Source: JANPLN01 sp041736155 (GTDB lineage Bacteria > Bdellovibrionota > Bdellovibrionia > Bdellovibrionales > JAGQZY01). Taken from it: a DNA stretch of 64,000 bases. The stretch lies in the NCBI GenBank assembly GCA_041736155.1, contig JBGSUL010000032.1:186001-250000 (forward strand), given 5' to 3'. A model generated the notes under the pieces. The model was not told where the DNA came from and searched no databases. It was given only the letters and a program-made list of their open reading frames with translations. Below are positions 26,123 to 34,974 of this stretch, one piece after another (position 1 is the first letter of the stretch; the number at the start of each line of letters is the position of its first letter). A program made the translations under genes and the position numbers.

Positions 26123-27721
26123 ATGGCTGGAACAGGTGAAAGTTACTTACAAGGCGAACGAGGAATATGGTCATGGCTCACATCTCTTGATCACAAGAGG
26201 ATCGGTCTTCTCTATTTCTTTTCGGTTTCTTTTTTCTTTTTGTTAGGTGGAATCTTTGCGTTGTTGGTTCGTCTCGAGCTCTTCAGCTCAGGGGGGTTAT
26301 TCCCCGCGGATCTTTACAATAAATTGATGACGTATCACGGAGCCATGATGGTGTTCTTTGTGATCATTCCGGGAATTCCCGCGATTTTGGGGAATTTCTT
26401 TTTACCACTGCAGATTGGCGCCAAAGATGTGGCCTTTCCACGTGTCAACCTGATGAGCTGGTACTGCCTGATGGGCGGATTTATTTTGGCTGCATCGACG
26501 CTACTTCTCGGACGTGGCGATGGTTGGATTGGTGGTGTTGATACCGGTTGGACGTTTTATACTCCCTACAGTATCAGCTTTAAACCGGCAGTGATTCTTA
26601 TGGCCTTTGCGGTCTTCGTGGCCGGATTTTCTTCGATTCTGACGGGAGTTAATTTCGTGGCGACAGTGCACAGACTGCGCGCTCCGGGAATGACCATGCA
26701 TCGTATACCACTCTTTGTGTGGGCAATTTACTCCACTGCAATTCTGCAAGTTTTGGCCACGCCAGTATTGGGGATCACGGTTCTTCTCCTCGCGATGGAA
26801 AATATTTTTAATATCGGAATATTTGATCCAGATCTCGGTGGCGATCCAGTTCTTTTCCAACACTTTTTCTGGTTCTATTCCCATCCGGCAGTTTACATCA
26901 TGGTGTTGCCAGCCATGGGTGTGATCAGTGAAGTGATTACGACCTTCTCACGCAAGACGATCTTTGGTTACACGGCGATTGCCTATTCATCAGTGGCGAT
27001 TGCGGCAATCAGCTTTCTTGTGTGGGGACATCATATGTTTACCAGCGGTCAGTCTGAAATTGCCGGGATCACTTTCTCGGTGATTACGATGCTCGTGGGT
27101 GTGCCGACAGCGATCAAGTTATTTAACTGGTTGGCGACGCTTTATGGAGGCTCGATTCAGTTTGTGAGCCCGATGCTCTATACTTTAGGGTTTATGTTTA
27201 TTTTTACCATCGGTGGAATCACGGGAATTTATCTGGCGACTCTCGCCACAGATATTCACTTCCACGATACTTATTTTGTTGTGGCGCATTTCCATTATGT
27301 GATGGTGGGCGGAACATTGATGGCGATCATGGCGGGACTTTATTATTGGATGCCGAAAATGATTGGCAAGATGTACAATGAGTCCTTGGCGCGTCTGTCT
27401 TTTGTCTTTATTTTTATCGGCTTTAATGTGACGTTCTTCCCGCAATTTATTCTTGGCAACATGGGGATGCCTCGTCGTTACCACGATTATCTTCCAGCTT
27501 ACGAGTCGCTCAATAGAATTTCGACGATTGGCTCGTGGTTGATTGCCTTTGGCTTTGTCATTGCTCTCTACTCGATCATCGATGCCGTGATCAATGGCTC
27601 GAAAGCTCCCATGAATCCGTGGGGCGCAAAAACCTTGGAGTGGACAACACAGTCGCCTCCTCCGCATGAGAACTTTGAAAAAACACCAACAGTAACGGCA
27701 GGTCCATATGAGTACAGATAA
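26123..27721 (+). CDS. ctaD: Cytochrome c oxidase subunit I
   Basis: 532 residues with 12 membrane helices. It holds heme a and the heme a3-CuB site where oxygen is reduced. Ligands are visible: TYHGAMMVFF (heme a His), FWFYSHPAVYIM (CuB His and cross-linked Tyr), WGHHMFTSG (two CuB His) and HDTYFVVAHFHYVM (heme a3 and heme a His). TAGGAGA lies 7 nt upstream of the ATG. Length and motifs are normal for the heme-copper A-type family. Confidence 0.97.
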   Translation: MAGTGESYLQGERGIWSWLTSLDHKRIGLLYFFSVSFFFLLGGIFALLVRLELFSSGGLFPADLYNKLMTYHGAMMVFFVIIPGIPAILGNFFLPLQIGAKDVAFPRVNLMSWYCLMGGFILAASTLLLGRGDGWIGGVDTGWTFYTPYSISFKPAVILMAFAVFVAGFSSILTGVNFVATVHRLRAPGMTMHRIPLFVWAIYSTAILQVLATPVLGITVLLLAMENIFNIGIFDPDLGGDPVLFQHFFWFYSHPAVYIMVLPAMGVISEVITTFSRKTIFGYTAIAYSSVAIAAISFLVWGHHMFTSGQSEIAGITFSVITMLVGVPTAIKLFNWLATLYGGSIQFVSPMLYTLGFMFIFTIGGITGIYLATLATDIHFHDTYFVVAHFHYVMVGGTLMAIMAGLYYWMPKMIGKMYNESLARLSFVFIFIGFNVTFFPQFILGNMGMPRRYHDYLPAYESLNRISTIGSWLIAFGFVIALYSIIDAVINGSKAPMNPWGAKTLEWTTQSPPPHENFEKTPTVTAGPYEYR

Positions 27722-28358
27722 GTCTCCAGGGCATCACACCGCCCATCATTATAATAGTGCAGAACACGAATACTCGACGAGCAAAGAGGGCGTATGGCTC
27801 TTTTTAACTTCAGAGATTCTGATGTTCGGCGGACTTTTTGTGGGATACATCATCTATAGCAACATCTATCCACAAGTTTTCCACGAAGGTGCGAAACATT
27901 TGGATTGGCGTTTGGGAGCTCTTAACACCATCGTTCTTCTGACGAGCTCATTGACTATGGTTTTGGGAATTTACTACTGCCAACACAATGATCGCAAAAA
28001 AGCGGTGCTCAACTTAGCTATCACGATCTTGTGCGGAGCCACGTTTATGGTGGTGAAGTATTTTGAATATTCCCACAAAATCCACGAAGGTCTTTTACCG
28101 GGAATGTGGTACCACGGTCCGGTGCCCGAAGGTGTGAGTAACATCGGTCTCTACTATTCCTTTTATTTTATGATGACGGGTCTGCACGGGATTCACGTCT
28201 TGGGTGGAATGGGCCTGATCCTTTGGGTTTTGCTCAGAGCTCAAAAAGGCGAATTTAACTCGTCGTATTACACGCCGGTTGAAGGTGTTGGTTTGTTCTG
28301 GCACTTGGTAGACTTAGTTTGGATCTTTTTATTCCCATTACTGTATTTGGTCGGGTAG
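27708..28358 (+). CDS. ctaE: Cytochrome c oxidase subunit III
   Basis: 216 residues and about five to six membrane helices, the shorter bacterial form. Conserved blocks: EGVWLFLTSEILMFGGLFVGY, the central helices with TGLHGIHVLGGMGLI and the C-terminal WHLVDLVWIFLFPLLYL. It starts inside the end of ctaD (14-nt overlap), so the two are translationally coupled. Subunit III stabilises the binuclear centre and the proton-entry side. Confidence 0.95.
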   Translation: MSTDKSPGHHTAHHYNSAEHEYSTSKEGVWLFLTSEILMFGGLFVGYIIYSNIYPQVFHEGAKHLDWRLGALNTIVLLTSSLTMVLGIYYCQHNDRKKAVLNLAITILCGATFMVVKYFEYSHKIHEGLLPGMWYHGPVPEGVSNIGLYYSFYFMMTGLHGIHVLGGMGLILWVLLRAQKGEFNSSYYTPVEGVGLFWHLVDLVWIFLFPLLYLVG

Positions 28359-28367
28359 GAGAGAATT

Positions 28368-28709
28368 ATGGCACATCACCAACAAAACCATGTTGAAAAT
28401 CACGCCGAACATCATGAAATACCCTTAAGCACGCATTTAAAAGTGTTTGCTGCCTTGATCGGCTTTACAGTTCTCACAGTTGTGACAGCGAAAGGCATGC
28501 ATTTTGGTGCCTTCAATTGGGTGGTGGCATTTACCATCGCTACGGCCAAGGCATTTTTGGTCCTGGCGTTTTTTATGCACTTAAAAGGGGATCAAAGAAT
28601 CTTTAAGTATATTATTGCTTCGAGTTTCTTTTTTGTATTCTTACTATTTTTCTTTTGTGTATTGGACTTGCTCACACGCATTCCGGTAACAAGTACATTG
28701 CCGCTCTAA
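28368..28709 (+). CDS. ctaF: Cytochrome c oxidase subunit IV (prokaryotic type)
   Basis: 113 residues with a His-rich N-terminus (HHQQNHVENHAEHHE) and three membrane helices; the second contains TIATAKAFLVLAFFMHLKGD, the hallmark of bacterial subunit IV. GGAG lies upstream of the ATG, 9 nt after ctaE. The His-rich N-terminus could bind metal, but this is common in the family. Confidence 0.88.
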   Translation: MAHHQQNHVENHAEHHEIPLSTHLKVFAALIGFTVLTVVTAKGMHFGAFNWVVAFTIATAKAFLVLAFFMHLKGDQRIFKYIIASSFFFVFLLFFFCVLDLLTRIPVTSTLPL

Positions 28710-28722
28710 TTTTTTAAAGTCG

Positions 28723-28779
28723 GCGCAACCCCATGCATCTGATTATTGAAGGTGGGGGCTCTCCATGAATGGGTTGCGC
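28723..28779. repeat. Hairpin between subunit IV and heme O synthase genes
   Basis: GCGCAACCC(C)AT at 28723-28734 pairs with ATGGGTTGCGC at 28769-28779, with one bulged C and a 34-nt loop that contains a run of five G. It fills most of the 89-nt gap. It is not followed by a T-run, so attenuation or RNA processing between oxidase subunits and heme genes is possible. Confidence 0.5.
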
Positions 28780-28798
28780 ATATTGAGGTAGTCTTTCA

Positions 28799-29671
28799 GT
28801 GAGAGCATTTTTTGATTTAACAAAATTCGGAATTGTCTGTTTTGTTCTGTTCACCGGAACAGCCTCGTATTTTCTTGGTCAGGACCCTGGTCAATCATTA
28901 CAGTTGAATCATTTTTTCCTATTTGTCGCTGCACTTTATTTTTTGAGCTCGGGAAGTTTTGCTCTCAATCAATTGCAAGAAGTAGAAATCGACAAAAAAA
29001 TGCCACGCACGCAACGCAGACCTCTCCCGGCGGGACATTTTTCTAAAATGACTGTAGCTATTATGTCCGCGGGTTTTCTATCACTCGGTGTAGCATTGGG
29101 CTGTTTAGTGTCGGCGTGGTTTGTAGTTTACGGCGTACTGACAGTGTTGATGTATAACGGTCTCTACACTATGTATTGGAAAAAAAAATGGGCCTTTGGA
29201 GCTGTACCGGGAGCACTTCCGGGAGCGATGCCGATTCTCCTAGGTTATGGCGCTCACGATATCGCACTTTCAAGAGAGAGTTTTTATCTTTTCGTATTGA
29301 TGTTCCTGTGGCAAATGCCGCACTTCTGGGCCTTGGCATTACGTTATCGGGAAGACTACGCACTGGCAGGCATTCCCGTCCTACCTGTCGTTGTCGGCGA
29401 AAGTCGAACATTATATCACATAGGTTTATATGTTTTTGCCTACGCCGCATGGGCGGTGGCGTCGCCTTGGTTTATTTCAGTTTGGATTGGATATTTACTT
29501 ATCATACTCCCATTCATCGCCAAGGTAGTAATAGAATTCTTAGCTTATTATCGCGAGCCTACGCGTGAGAGATGGCTCCCATTTTTTTTATGGACGACAT
29601 TCAGTGTTCTGGTCTTTGTAATCATTCCCGTTTTCGATAAATGGGGCAGCATGATTTTCGAAAGGCTTTAG
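28799..29671 (+). CDS. ctaB: Protoheme IX farnesyltransferase (heme O synthase)
   Basis: 290 residues, seven to nine membrane helices, the usual size of CtaB/CyoE. The GTG start at 28799 is preceded by GAGG. The prenyl-diphosphate motif is seen in NQLQEVEIDKKMPRTQRRPLPAG (about residues 60-82), with the second loop around YREDYALAGIPVLPVV. It attaches a farnesyl group to heme B, giving heme O for the A-type oxidase encoded upstream. Confidence 0.94.
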   Translation: MRAFFDLTKFGIVCFVLFTGTASYFLGQDPGQSLQLNHFFLFVAALYFLSSGSFALNQLQEVEIDKKMPRTQRRPLPAGHFSKMTVAIMSAGFLSLGVALGCLVSAWFVVYGVLTVLMYNGLYTMYWKKKWAFGAVPGALPGAMPILLGYGAHDIALSRESFYLFVLMFLWQMPHFWALALRYREDYALAGIPVLPVVVGESRTLYHIGLYVFAYAAWAVASPWFISVWIGYLLIILPFIAKVVIEFLAYYREPTRERWLPFFLWTTFSVLVFVIIPVFDKWGSMIFERL

Positions 29672-29672
29672 C

Positions 29673-29818
29673 ATTTTGGAATTTTGCTTTTCCAATTTTC
29701 GTGAACTTAATTTTTAGGACGTCGCCGTCCTGGCTACTGCCGTCAAAACGGCGCATCCTGCGCGACGGAGGTCCTAAAAATCAACTTCACGAAAATTGGA
29801 AAAGCAAAATTCCAAAAT
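29673..29818. repeat. Structured extragenic element, copy 2, with 33-bp perfect outer arms
   Basis: Arms 29673-29705 and 29786-29818 are exact reverse complements. The inner 10-bp stem (29711-29720 with 29771-29780) and small hairpins match copy 1 at 20034-20136. In the outer stem C-G of copy 1 (TTTTCGCGAA/TTCGCGAAAA) is T-A here (TTTTCGTGAA/TTCACGAAAA), a compensatory change. It fills the gap between ctaB and ctaA. Confidence 0.88.
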
Positions 29819-29845
29819 TGCAGTCATGGAGTGGTAGGAGTGAGT

Positions 29846-30763
29846 ATGGTGGAGAAACATTTTAATAAGATTTTGGCGTTTTTGATTTTTTTGACGTTTG
29901 ATCTCATGATCCTGGGTGCGGCCGTGCGGACGATGGATGCGGGGTTGGCTTGTCCTGATTGGCCGCTTTGTTTTGGGAAAGTGCTGCCTAAGTATGATCT
30001 GCAAGTCTATCTCGAAGTCATTCACAGGTATATGGCTTCAGTGGTGGCCATTATTTTTATGGTGATTTTTGTAGAGGCTTTTCGCAAAGTTCGTCTACGG
30101 GTGTTGCGTCCTACGTTGATCGCAGGGCTATGTTTGCTTTTGGCTCAGATTATTATGGGTGGGTTGACCGTCTTAAAGATTTTGGAGCCTGGGATTGTGA
30201 CGCTTCATTTGAGCTTGGCGACGGCGTTTTTGATTTCTTTGATGATCACACAGTATCAAGTTCAGGGGCCGAGATATAAAGCTTTGCCTCATGCGGGGTT
30301 TGAGTTTGCTTCTTTGCTCGCCTTTATTCTTATCTGTGCGCAGATTGTGCTCGGTGGATGGGTGGCTTCGAACTACGCGGGTATGGCTTGTATGGATTTT
30401 CCACTCTGTAATGGGCAATGGTTTCCGACGTGGACCGGGCCTATTGGGGCGCAGGTCATTCATCGTTTGATGGCCTACACTTTGGCAGTGTTTTTTATTT
30501 TCTATTTTGTGTATGGATTGTATTTGTCTTCACAGAAGAAGATTTCTGAGGCGCAAAAGAAAATTGTCTTTCAGTGCCTTCTTTTGATTTTTTCACAAAT
30601 TGCCGTAGGAGTGATGAACTTACAGCTGCAAATTCCAGCGTGGATGACTGTGATGCACCTGGGTTTGGCGCTTTACTTGATGTTGACCACTTTAAAAATC
30701 AATCTGATGCAAATCATTGGGAAGAATCTTCCCGTGGTCGATCCAGTTATTGCGGTGGAGTAA
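29846..30763 (+). CDS. ctaA: Heme A synthase (COX15/CtaA)
   Basis: 305 residues from the ATG at 29846, which has AGGAG at 29836-29840; a GTG at 29831 is less likely. Eight membrane helices in two similar halves. The four heme-ligand histidines are in EVIHRYMAS, VTLHLSLAT, QVIHRLMAY and TVMHLGLAL, and each half has a cysteine pair in a periplasmic loop (CPDWPLCFG and CMDFPLCNG). It oxidises heme O to heme A, completing the cofactor supply for the oxidase. The end overlaps the convergent gene by 17 nt. Confidence 0.94.
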   Translation: MVEKHFNKILAFLIFLTFDLMILGAAVRTMDAGLACPDWPLCFGKVLPKYDLQVYLEVIHRYMASVVAIIFMVIFVEAFRKVRLRVLRPTLIAGLCLLLAQIIMGGLTVLKILEPGIVTLHLSLATAFLISLMITQYQVQGPRYKALPHAGFEFASLLAFILICAQIVLGGWVASNYAGMACMDFPLCNGQWFPTWTGPIGAQVIHRLMAYTLAVFFIFYFVYGLYLSSQKKISEAQKKIVFQCLLLIFSQIAVGVMNLQLQIPAWMTVMHLGLALYLMLTTLKINLMQIIGKNLPVVDPVIAVE

Positions 30764-31742
30764 GAACCCACTCGACAATTGCTTTGGGAGACGAGGAAAG
30801 TCCAGTTACAACCACATCATTGCCGCTTTTTTCGATGGCGTAGATTTTTTCCAGCGGTGTCGCCACCGACCACACAACTTGTGGCGAAGTTTTTCGACTC
30901 AGATCTAGCAAGGCCACTCGAGACTCCCGACCATGACGGGAAATGGCGCCGATATAAAGGGATCGCCCGTCATCTGAAAGTAGAAAACTTTGAAAGATAA
31001 AATTGGCACCGTTAACAAATTGGGCCTGCACCTGATACATGATATGACCTAAGTAGAACTCGCTTCTCTCGGGGAATGTTTCCCAGCCTAAATGATCCGC
31101 TTCCATAACCAGCAAGCTGTCTTCTTGCTCATTGAGTGTGGCCATCTTTAAAACTTGTTCAAGAAGCTGAGTGATTAAGACATCTCCTGCAAAGTTGAGA
31201 ACCCAAAGTTGGGATGGAAAAAAGCGGTGAACGTCCATTTGGAGATCATTTTGCAGACGCGTGGACTCTTCGCTGGCAACGATAAGATGATTGTTAGCCA
31301 CAGATACAATTCTTAGAAGATACCCAGTATGTGCGATCCCGAGATCATACAAATTGATCTCTTTTACAAGACGACGCGTGGAAGTTTCGTAAACATACAG
31401 AATATGGTTGGAAGAGTGCCCAATGATATGTAATCCGTCTTTGCTCAGAAAAAATTCGCTAAAAACATCTTTAGGTTTGTGATCAAGAAAATACCACGGA
31501 AACCAATGTGTAGATTTATTGATCTTGTCCCACCAAAAACGCAAGTGCGGAGAGGCTTCAAGGTCACTTGCAGAGAGGGGCTTAACAAAACGAACAAAAG
31601 GCAATGGAACACCGGCGAGATGGGAAACAGGCGTTACCGCCGGAAAAAGATCGCGGCATTGCAACTCATCGGCATAGGCCCACGAACTCATCCCTATTAA
31701 AAATGTGCATAGGAAACATTTAAATATGTACAAAAACCCCAA
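30747..31742 (-). CDS. Secreted protein, beta-propeller-like
   Basis: About 331 residues. The likely start is a TTG (31742 or 31733), followed by a signal peptide (FLCTFLIG, cleavage near AYADEL). The mature part has repeating strand patterns such as FFLSKDGLHIIGHSSNHILYV, SQLWVLNFAGDVLI and FLLSDDGRSLYIGAIS, typical of WD40/YVTN-like propellers. No catalytic residues stand out. It converges on ctaA with a 17-nt overlap. Confidence 0.6.
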   Translation of the reverse strand: MGFLYIFKCFLCTFLIGMSSWAYADELQCRDLFPAVTPVSHLAGVPLPFVRFVKPLSASDLEASPHLRFWWDKINKSTHWFPWYFLDHKPKDVFSEFFLSKDGLHIIGHSSNHILYVYETSTRRLVKEINLYDLGIAHTGYLLRIVSVANNHLIVASEESTRLQNDLQMDVHRFFPSQLWVLNFAGDVLITQLLEQVLKMATLNEQEDSLLVMEADHLGWETFPERSEFYLGHIMYQVQAQFVNGANFIFQSFLLSDDGRSLYIGAISRHGRESRVALLDLSRKTSPQVVWSVATPLEKIYAIEKSGNDVVVTGLSSSPKAIVEWVLTPPQ

Positions 31743-31819
31743 CCCCCAGGACGAGAGTTAAGCGGCGCCTTTGAAACAGTCAAAATATAAAGATCACGAC
31801 AAGGGAGTGTGTAAATAAT

Positions 31820-32476
31820 TCACGGTTCGAAGTCGGGCTGACGCTCAGGGGAGGCGCGAATAAAATCAGTGAGTTTAAGACAGCGCTCATTGATCTCTGC
31901 ACATCGTGGATAGGCCGATAAATCAATTTTGAAACGAAGCGAGCTAAAAATCTGCGGAACGAGAAAACAATCGGCCATTGTAATTTGATCACCCACACAG
32001 TATTTACCTGAGGAAACATTCAAAATATCTTCGAGAGCTTGTAATCCGTTATGGATCCAATGCTGTAGCCAACGGGTGCGGTCTTCCGGCGAGAGGCCAA
32101 AATCTTTTTCCAAAAACTGGGTAATACTTAAATTTTGCAAAGGTTGAATGCCGCTATTCACCACTTCGCAGATTTGTCTTACGAGCGCGCGCTCTTTGTG
32201 TCCTCGTGGGAGAAGCGGGGGATTGGGAAATTCTTCTTCGAGGTATTCGAGAATGGCCATGGACTGACCCATGATCGTATTGCCATCAACCAGTGTGGGT
32301 ACTTGGCGTGAGGGGTTGAGCAAGGCATATTTTTCACTGTTTTGTTGGCCCCCCTCTTTCAGGAGATGCACCGGCACCAGGCTGTAGGGAATGCCCTTGA
32401 GGTTGAGAGCTATACGCACACGGTAAGCACAGGAGCTACGAAAATAAGAATAAAGAAGTAACGGTTGGTCAGCCAT
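31820..32476 (-). CDS. maiA: Maleylacetoacetate isomerase (zeta-class GST)
   Basis: 218 residues, normal for MaiA. The thioredoxin-like N-terminal domain has the zeta-class signature SSCAYRVRIALNLK (residues ~14-27), NPSRQVPTLVDG and QSMAILEYLEE; an all-helical C-terminal domain follows with YCVGDQITMADCFLVPQ. It isomerises maleylacetoacetate to fumarylacetoacetate in tyrosine breakdown, using glutathione. The fumarylacetoacetase-like gene is divergent 111 nt away, so both steps of the lower pathway are encoded together. Confidence 0.9.
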   Translation of the reverse strand: MADQPLLLYSYFRSSCAYRVRIALNLKGIPYSLVPVHLLKEGGQQNSEKYALLNPSRQVPTLVDGNTIMGQSMAILEYLEEEFPNPPLLPRGHKERALVRQICEVVNSGIQPLQNLSITQFLEKDFGLSPEDRTRWLQHWIHNGLQALEDILNVSSGKYCVGDQITMADCFLVPQIFSSLRFKIDLSAYPRCAEINERCLKLTDFIRASPERQPDFEP

Positions 32477-32587
32477 AGTCTGGCATAATAACGATCGTGT
32501 AGGAGCGACGCAATAAAAAGATGACTTCTCGGCTTCAAAAGATGTATGCCAATGAGATAAGCTGCGCTGCTGTGCAAGGAGATATTT

Positions 32588-33574
32588 ATGAAATTAGGTA
32601 CTCTTAAAACCAATGAATGGGGCGATGGACAACTGGTGGTTGTCAGTCGTGACAATAAAAATTATCTGCCTGTGCCGAGCATAGCGACGAGCTTGCGTGA
32701 AGCTGTGGAAAAATGGACCGTGTGTAAACCGCAATTGGAAAAAGTCTATCACGACTTGTCTGCCGGGATGATTCCCGATGCTCCACCCGTCGATGAAAAT
32801 ATATTTCATTCGCCGTTGCCACGAAGTTTTCAGTGGGCCGATGGTTCTGCTTTTTTATACCACGTGAAATTAGTGCGTATGGCACGAAATGCTCCAATGC
32901 CAGAATCTTTGTCGCAAGTGCCGCTGATGTATCAAGGTGGAAGTGATAATTTTCTCGCACCACGTGAAGATATTCCTCAGGTAGATTTTTCGCACGGGAC
33001 GGATTTCGAAGGCGAAGTGGGTGTGATTACCGACTTCGTTCCAATGGGCAGCACGCCCCAAGAGTGTTTAGATAAAATTCTTCTTTTTGTTATCGTTAAC
33101 GATGTTTCTTTGCGGGGGCTGATTCCCGAAGAGCTCGTGACCGGGTTTGGATTTTTCCACGGTAAACCGTCCTCAGCGTTTGCGCCCTTTTCTGTGACTG
33201 CGGATGAGTTGGGAACAGCGTGGAAGGACGGTCGCATACATTTACCTTTATTGGTGGAATACAATGGTGAGTTTTTTGGCAAAGCCAATGCGGGCTCCAT
33301 GCACTTTCATTTTGGTGAACTGATTGCTCATGCAGCAAAAACACGTCACCTGATGCCAGGGACTATCATTGGCAGCGGCACCGTCTCTAACGAAGAGCCC
33401 GGCATGGGCTCCAGTTGTTTAGCAGAACTTCGCATGATCGAGAAACTGAACGAAGGCGCGATCAAAACACCGTTTATGAAGGTAGGCGATACCATTAAAA
33501 TTGAGATGCGTAATGAAAACGGACAAAATATTTTTGGAACGATCCTGCAAAAAGTCGTAAAGTATCCTAAATGA
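32588..33574 (+). CDS. Fumarylacetoacetate hydrolase family protein
   Basis: 328 residues. The C-terminal FAH domain has the metal-ligand series DFEGEVGVITD (about residues 140-150), VNDVSLRG, GKPSSAFAPF and IIGSGTVSNEE. The N-terminal ~80 residues match the single-chain bacterial fumarylacetoacetases. It splits fumarylacetoacetate to fumarate and acetoacetate, next after maiA. Family members also act on other acyl-pyruvates, but the maiA neighbour favours tyrosine degradation. GGAG lies before the ATG. It overlaps the next gene by 4 nt. Confidence 0.88.
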   Translation: MKLGTLKTNEWGDGQLVVVSRDNKNYLPVPSIATSLREAVEKWTVCKPQLEKVYHDLSAGMIPDAPPVDENIFHSPLPRSFQWADGSAFLYHVKLVRMARNAPMPESLSQVPLMYQGGSDNFLAPREDIPQVDFSHGTDFEGEVGVITDFVPMGSTPQECLDKILLFVIVNDVSLRGLIPEELVTGFGFFHGKPSSAFAPFSVTADELGTAWKDGRIHLPLLVEYNGEFFGKANAGSMHFHFGELIAHAAKTRHLMPGTIIGSGTVSNEEPGMGSSCLAELRMIEKLNEGAIKTPFMKVGDTIKIEMRNENGQNIFGTILQKVVKYPK

Positions 33575-34464
33575 AGCTATTTCAAGTCGTCAGTAATGGA
33601 AAAAAATTAGAAGTTTTGTTGACGGAAACGCTCAATCAAATGCGTTACTTATTGCGCTCAAAACCGGAGGATATCCTCGCCGAGGCCTCTGTTTATTTGC
33701 GTGAGAAGAAAATTGTACGCCATCATATCGCCGTGAAAAAAGGTACAGTGGTGTCGATTTTAGTTCCCGATCGTTTTCTTTTGAAACCGTGCTTTGAATT
33801 AACAAAGGATCATATTGTTTACGAAGACAGCGATGTGATCATAGTCGATAAACCCTCGGGTTTGCCTACTCAGTCGACACAAAAGCCTGGGGAAGATCAT
33901 CTCTACAGTGCGACGATTGCTTATCTCACAGAAAAAAATATCTCGAAGTTGGCTTATGTGGGCTTACACCATCGTTTGGATCGCGACACATCGGGTTTGG
34001 TTTTGATGACCAAAAAATCTTCGGCCAATAAATCGATTTCGGATCAATTTAAAGATAAGAAAATTATAAAAAAATACCGAGCCATTGTTGAGGGTGAAGT
34101 GCCTAAACAAAAACGCTGGAAAGTGGAAGCTCCCCTTCGTCGTCTGTTTGAGAGCAAAACATTCCGATTTGGCATAGATCATAAAAAAGGTGATGAAGCG
34201 ACGACGTTATTTGAATACCAAAAAGCGTTGGTCAACAATCATCATTTGATTGAATGTCAGCCGATCACCGGACGAACTCATCAAATTCGTATCCACTTAG
34301 CAAGCAGTCAACTGCCCATTATCGGGGATCGCCTCTATGGAGTAAACAGCGATGTGCGGATGCAACTTCATGCGTACCGGTTACAGCTGATTCACCCGAT
34401 TACCGGGAAAGCTATGGATGTGGTTTCGCAAAGACAGCTCGAGCTAGAACTATTGCCTAACTAA
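33571..34464 (+). CDS. RluA-family pseudouridine synthase
   Basis: 297 residues. The RluA catalytic motif HHRLDRDTSGLVL (about residue 132, Asp is the nucleophile) is intact, with YEDSDVIIVDKPSGLPT upstream and GRTHQIRIHLAS downstream. An S4-like N-terminal part is plausible (the first ~70 residues, with LREKKIVRHHIAVKKG). It converts a specific uridine in 23S rRNA or tRNA to pseudouridine. It overlaps the FAH-family gene by 4 nt (ATGA), a chance operon partner rather than a pathway link. Confidence 0.92.
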   Translation: MKLFQVVSNGKKLEVLLTETLNQMRYLLRSKPEDILAEASVYLREKKIVRHHIAVKKGTVVSILVPDRFLLKPCFELTKDHIVYEDSDVIIVDKPSGLPTQSTQKPGEDHLYSATIAYLTEKNISKLAYVGLHHRLDRDTSGLVLMTKKSSANKSISDQFKDKKIIKKYRAIVEGEVPKQKRWKVEAPLRRLFESKTFRFGIDHKKGDEATTLFEYQKALVNNHHLIECQPITGRTHQIRIHLASSQLPIIGDRLYGVNSDVRMQLHAYRLQLIHPITGKAMDVVSQRQLELELLPN

Positions 34465-34478
34465 GAGCCTGTTGAGAA

Positions 34479-34886
34479 TTATTTTTTCTTGACCGGTTTT
34501 GCTTTTACAGAGTTTTGGCAGATTTCAGAAAATTGCACTTCGTGATAAAGCTTTTTCTTAGAATCACAATAAACTCGGCCCTCTGGATTGTTACTGCTTT
34601 TCACGGCATCCCAAGCGTAATGGGCAATTTTAATATATGTATCGTTCATCACCGTGTCTTTGTCATTGGGATCAAAATCACAAACCGGAAAGTTGAACTG
34701 GGCTTCGCGTACATTCTTACTTTTTTTACAGTCGACCTTGACCACGATTTCGTAGGGCTGACTGGCGGGCTCGGCCTCTAAGCGCTCTTTGCGATCGATA
34801 CTGATTTTTAAAAGGCTATTTTCCAGGACTCTCGTCTGGTATTGGCCTGCAAAAAGAAAACTTATCATAAGAATGACATAAAACAT
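34479..34886 (-). CDS. Small secreted protein of unknown function
   Basis: 135 residues; AAGGGG sits 8 nt before the ATG. A signal peptide (YVILMISFLFAG) is followed by a mature part with four cysteines (VDCKKS, PVCDFD, VYCDSK, EICQNS), probably two disulfides, and a Lys-rich tail. No family recognised. Convergent with the RluA-type gene, 14 nt away. Confidence 0.6.
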   Translation of the reverse strand: MFYVILMISFLFAGQYQTRVLENSLLKISIDRKERLEAEPASQPYEIVVKVDCKKSKNVREAQFNFPVCDFDPNDKDTVMNDTYIKIAHYAWDAVKSSNNPEGRVYCDSKKKLYHEVQFSEICQNSVKAKPVKKK

Positions 34887-34974
34887 GAGTGACCCCTTGG
34901 ACTTTGTTTTAGTTTAGAGTGTGAGAGACACAAATCAAGTGGAAGGTGAGAGGTCTCTGCTTTAATCTAGAGAG

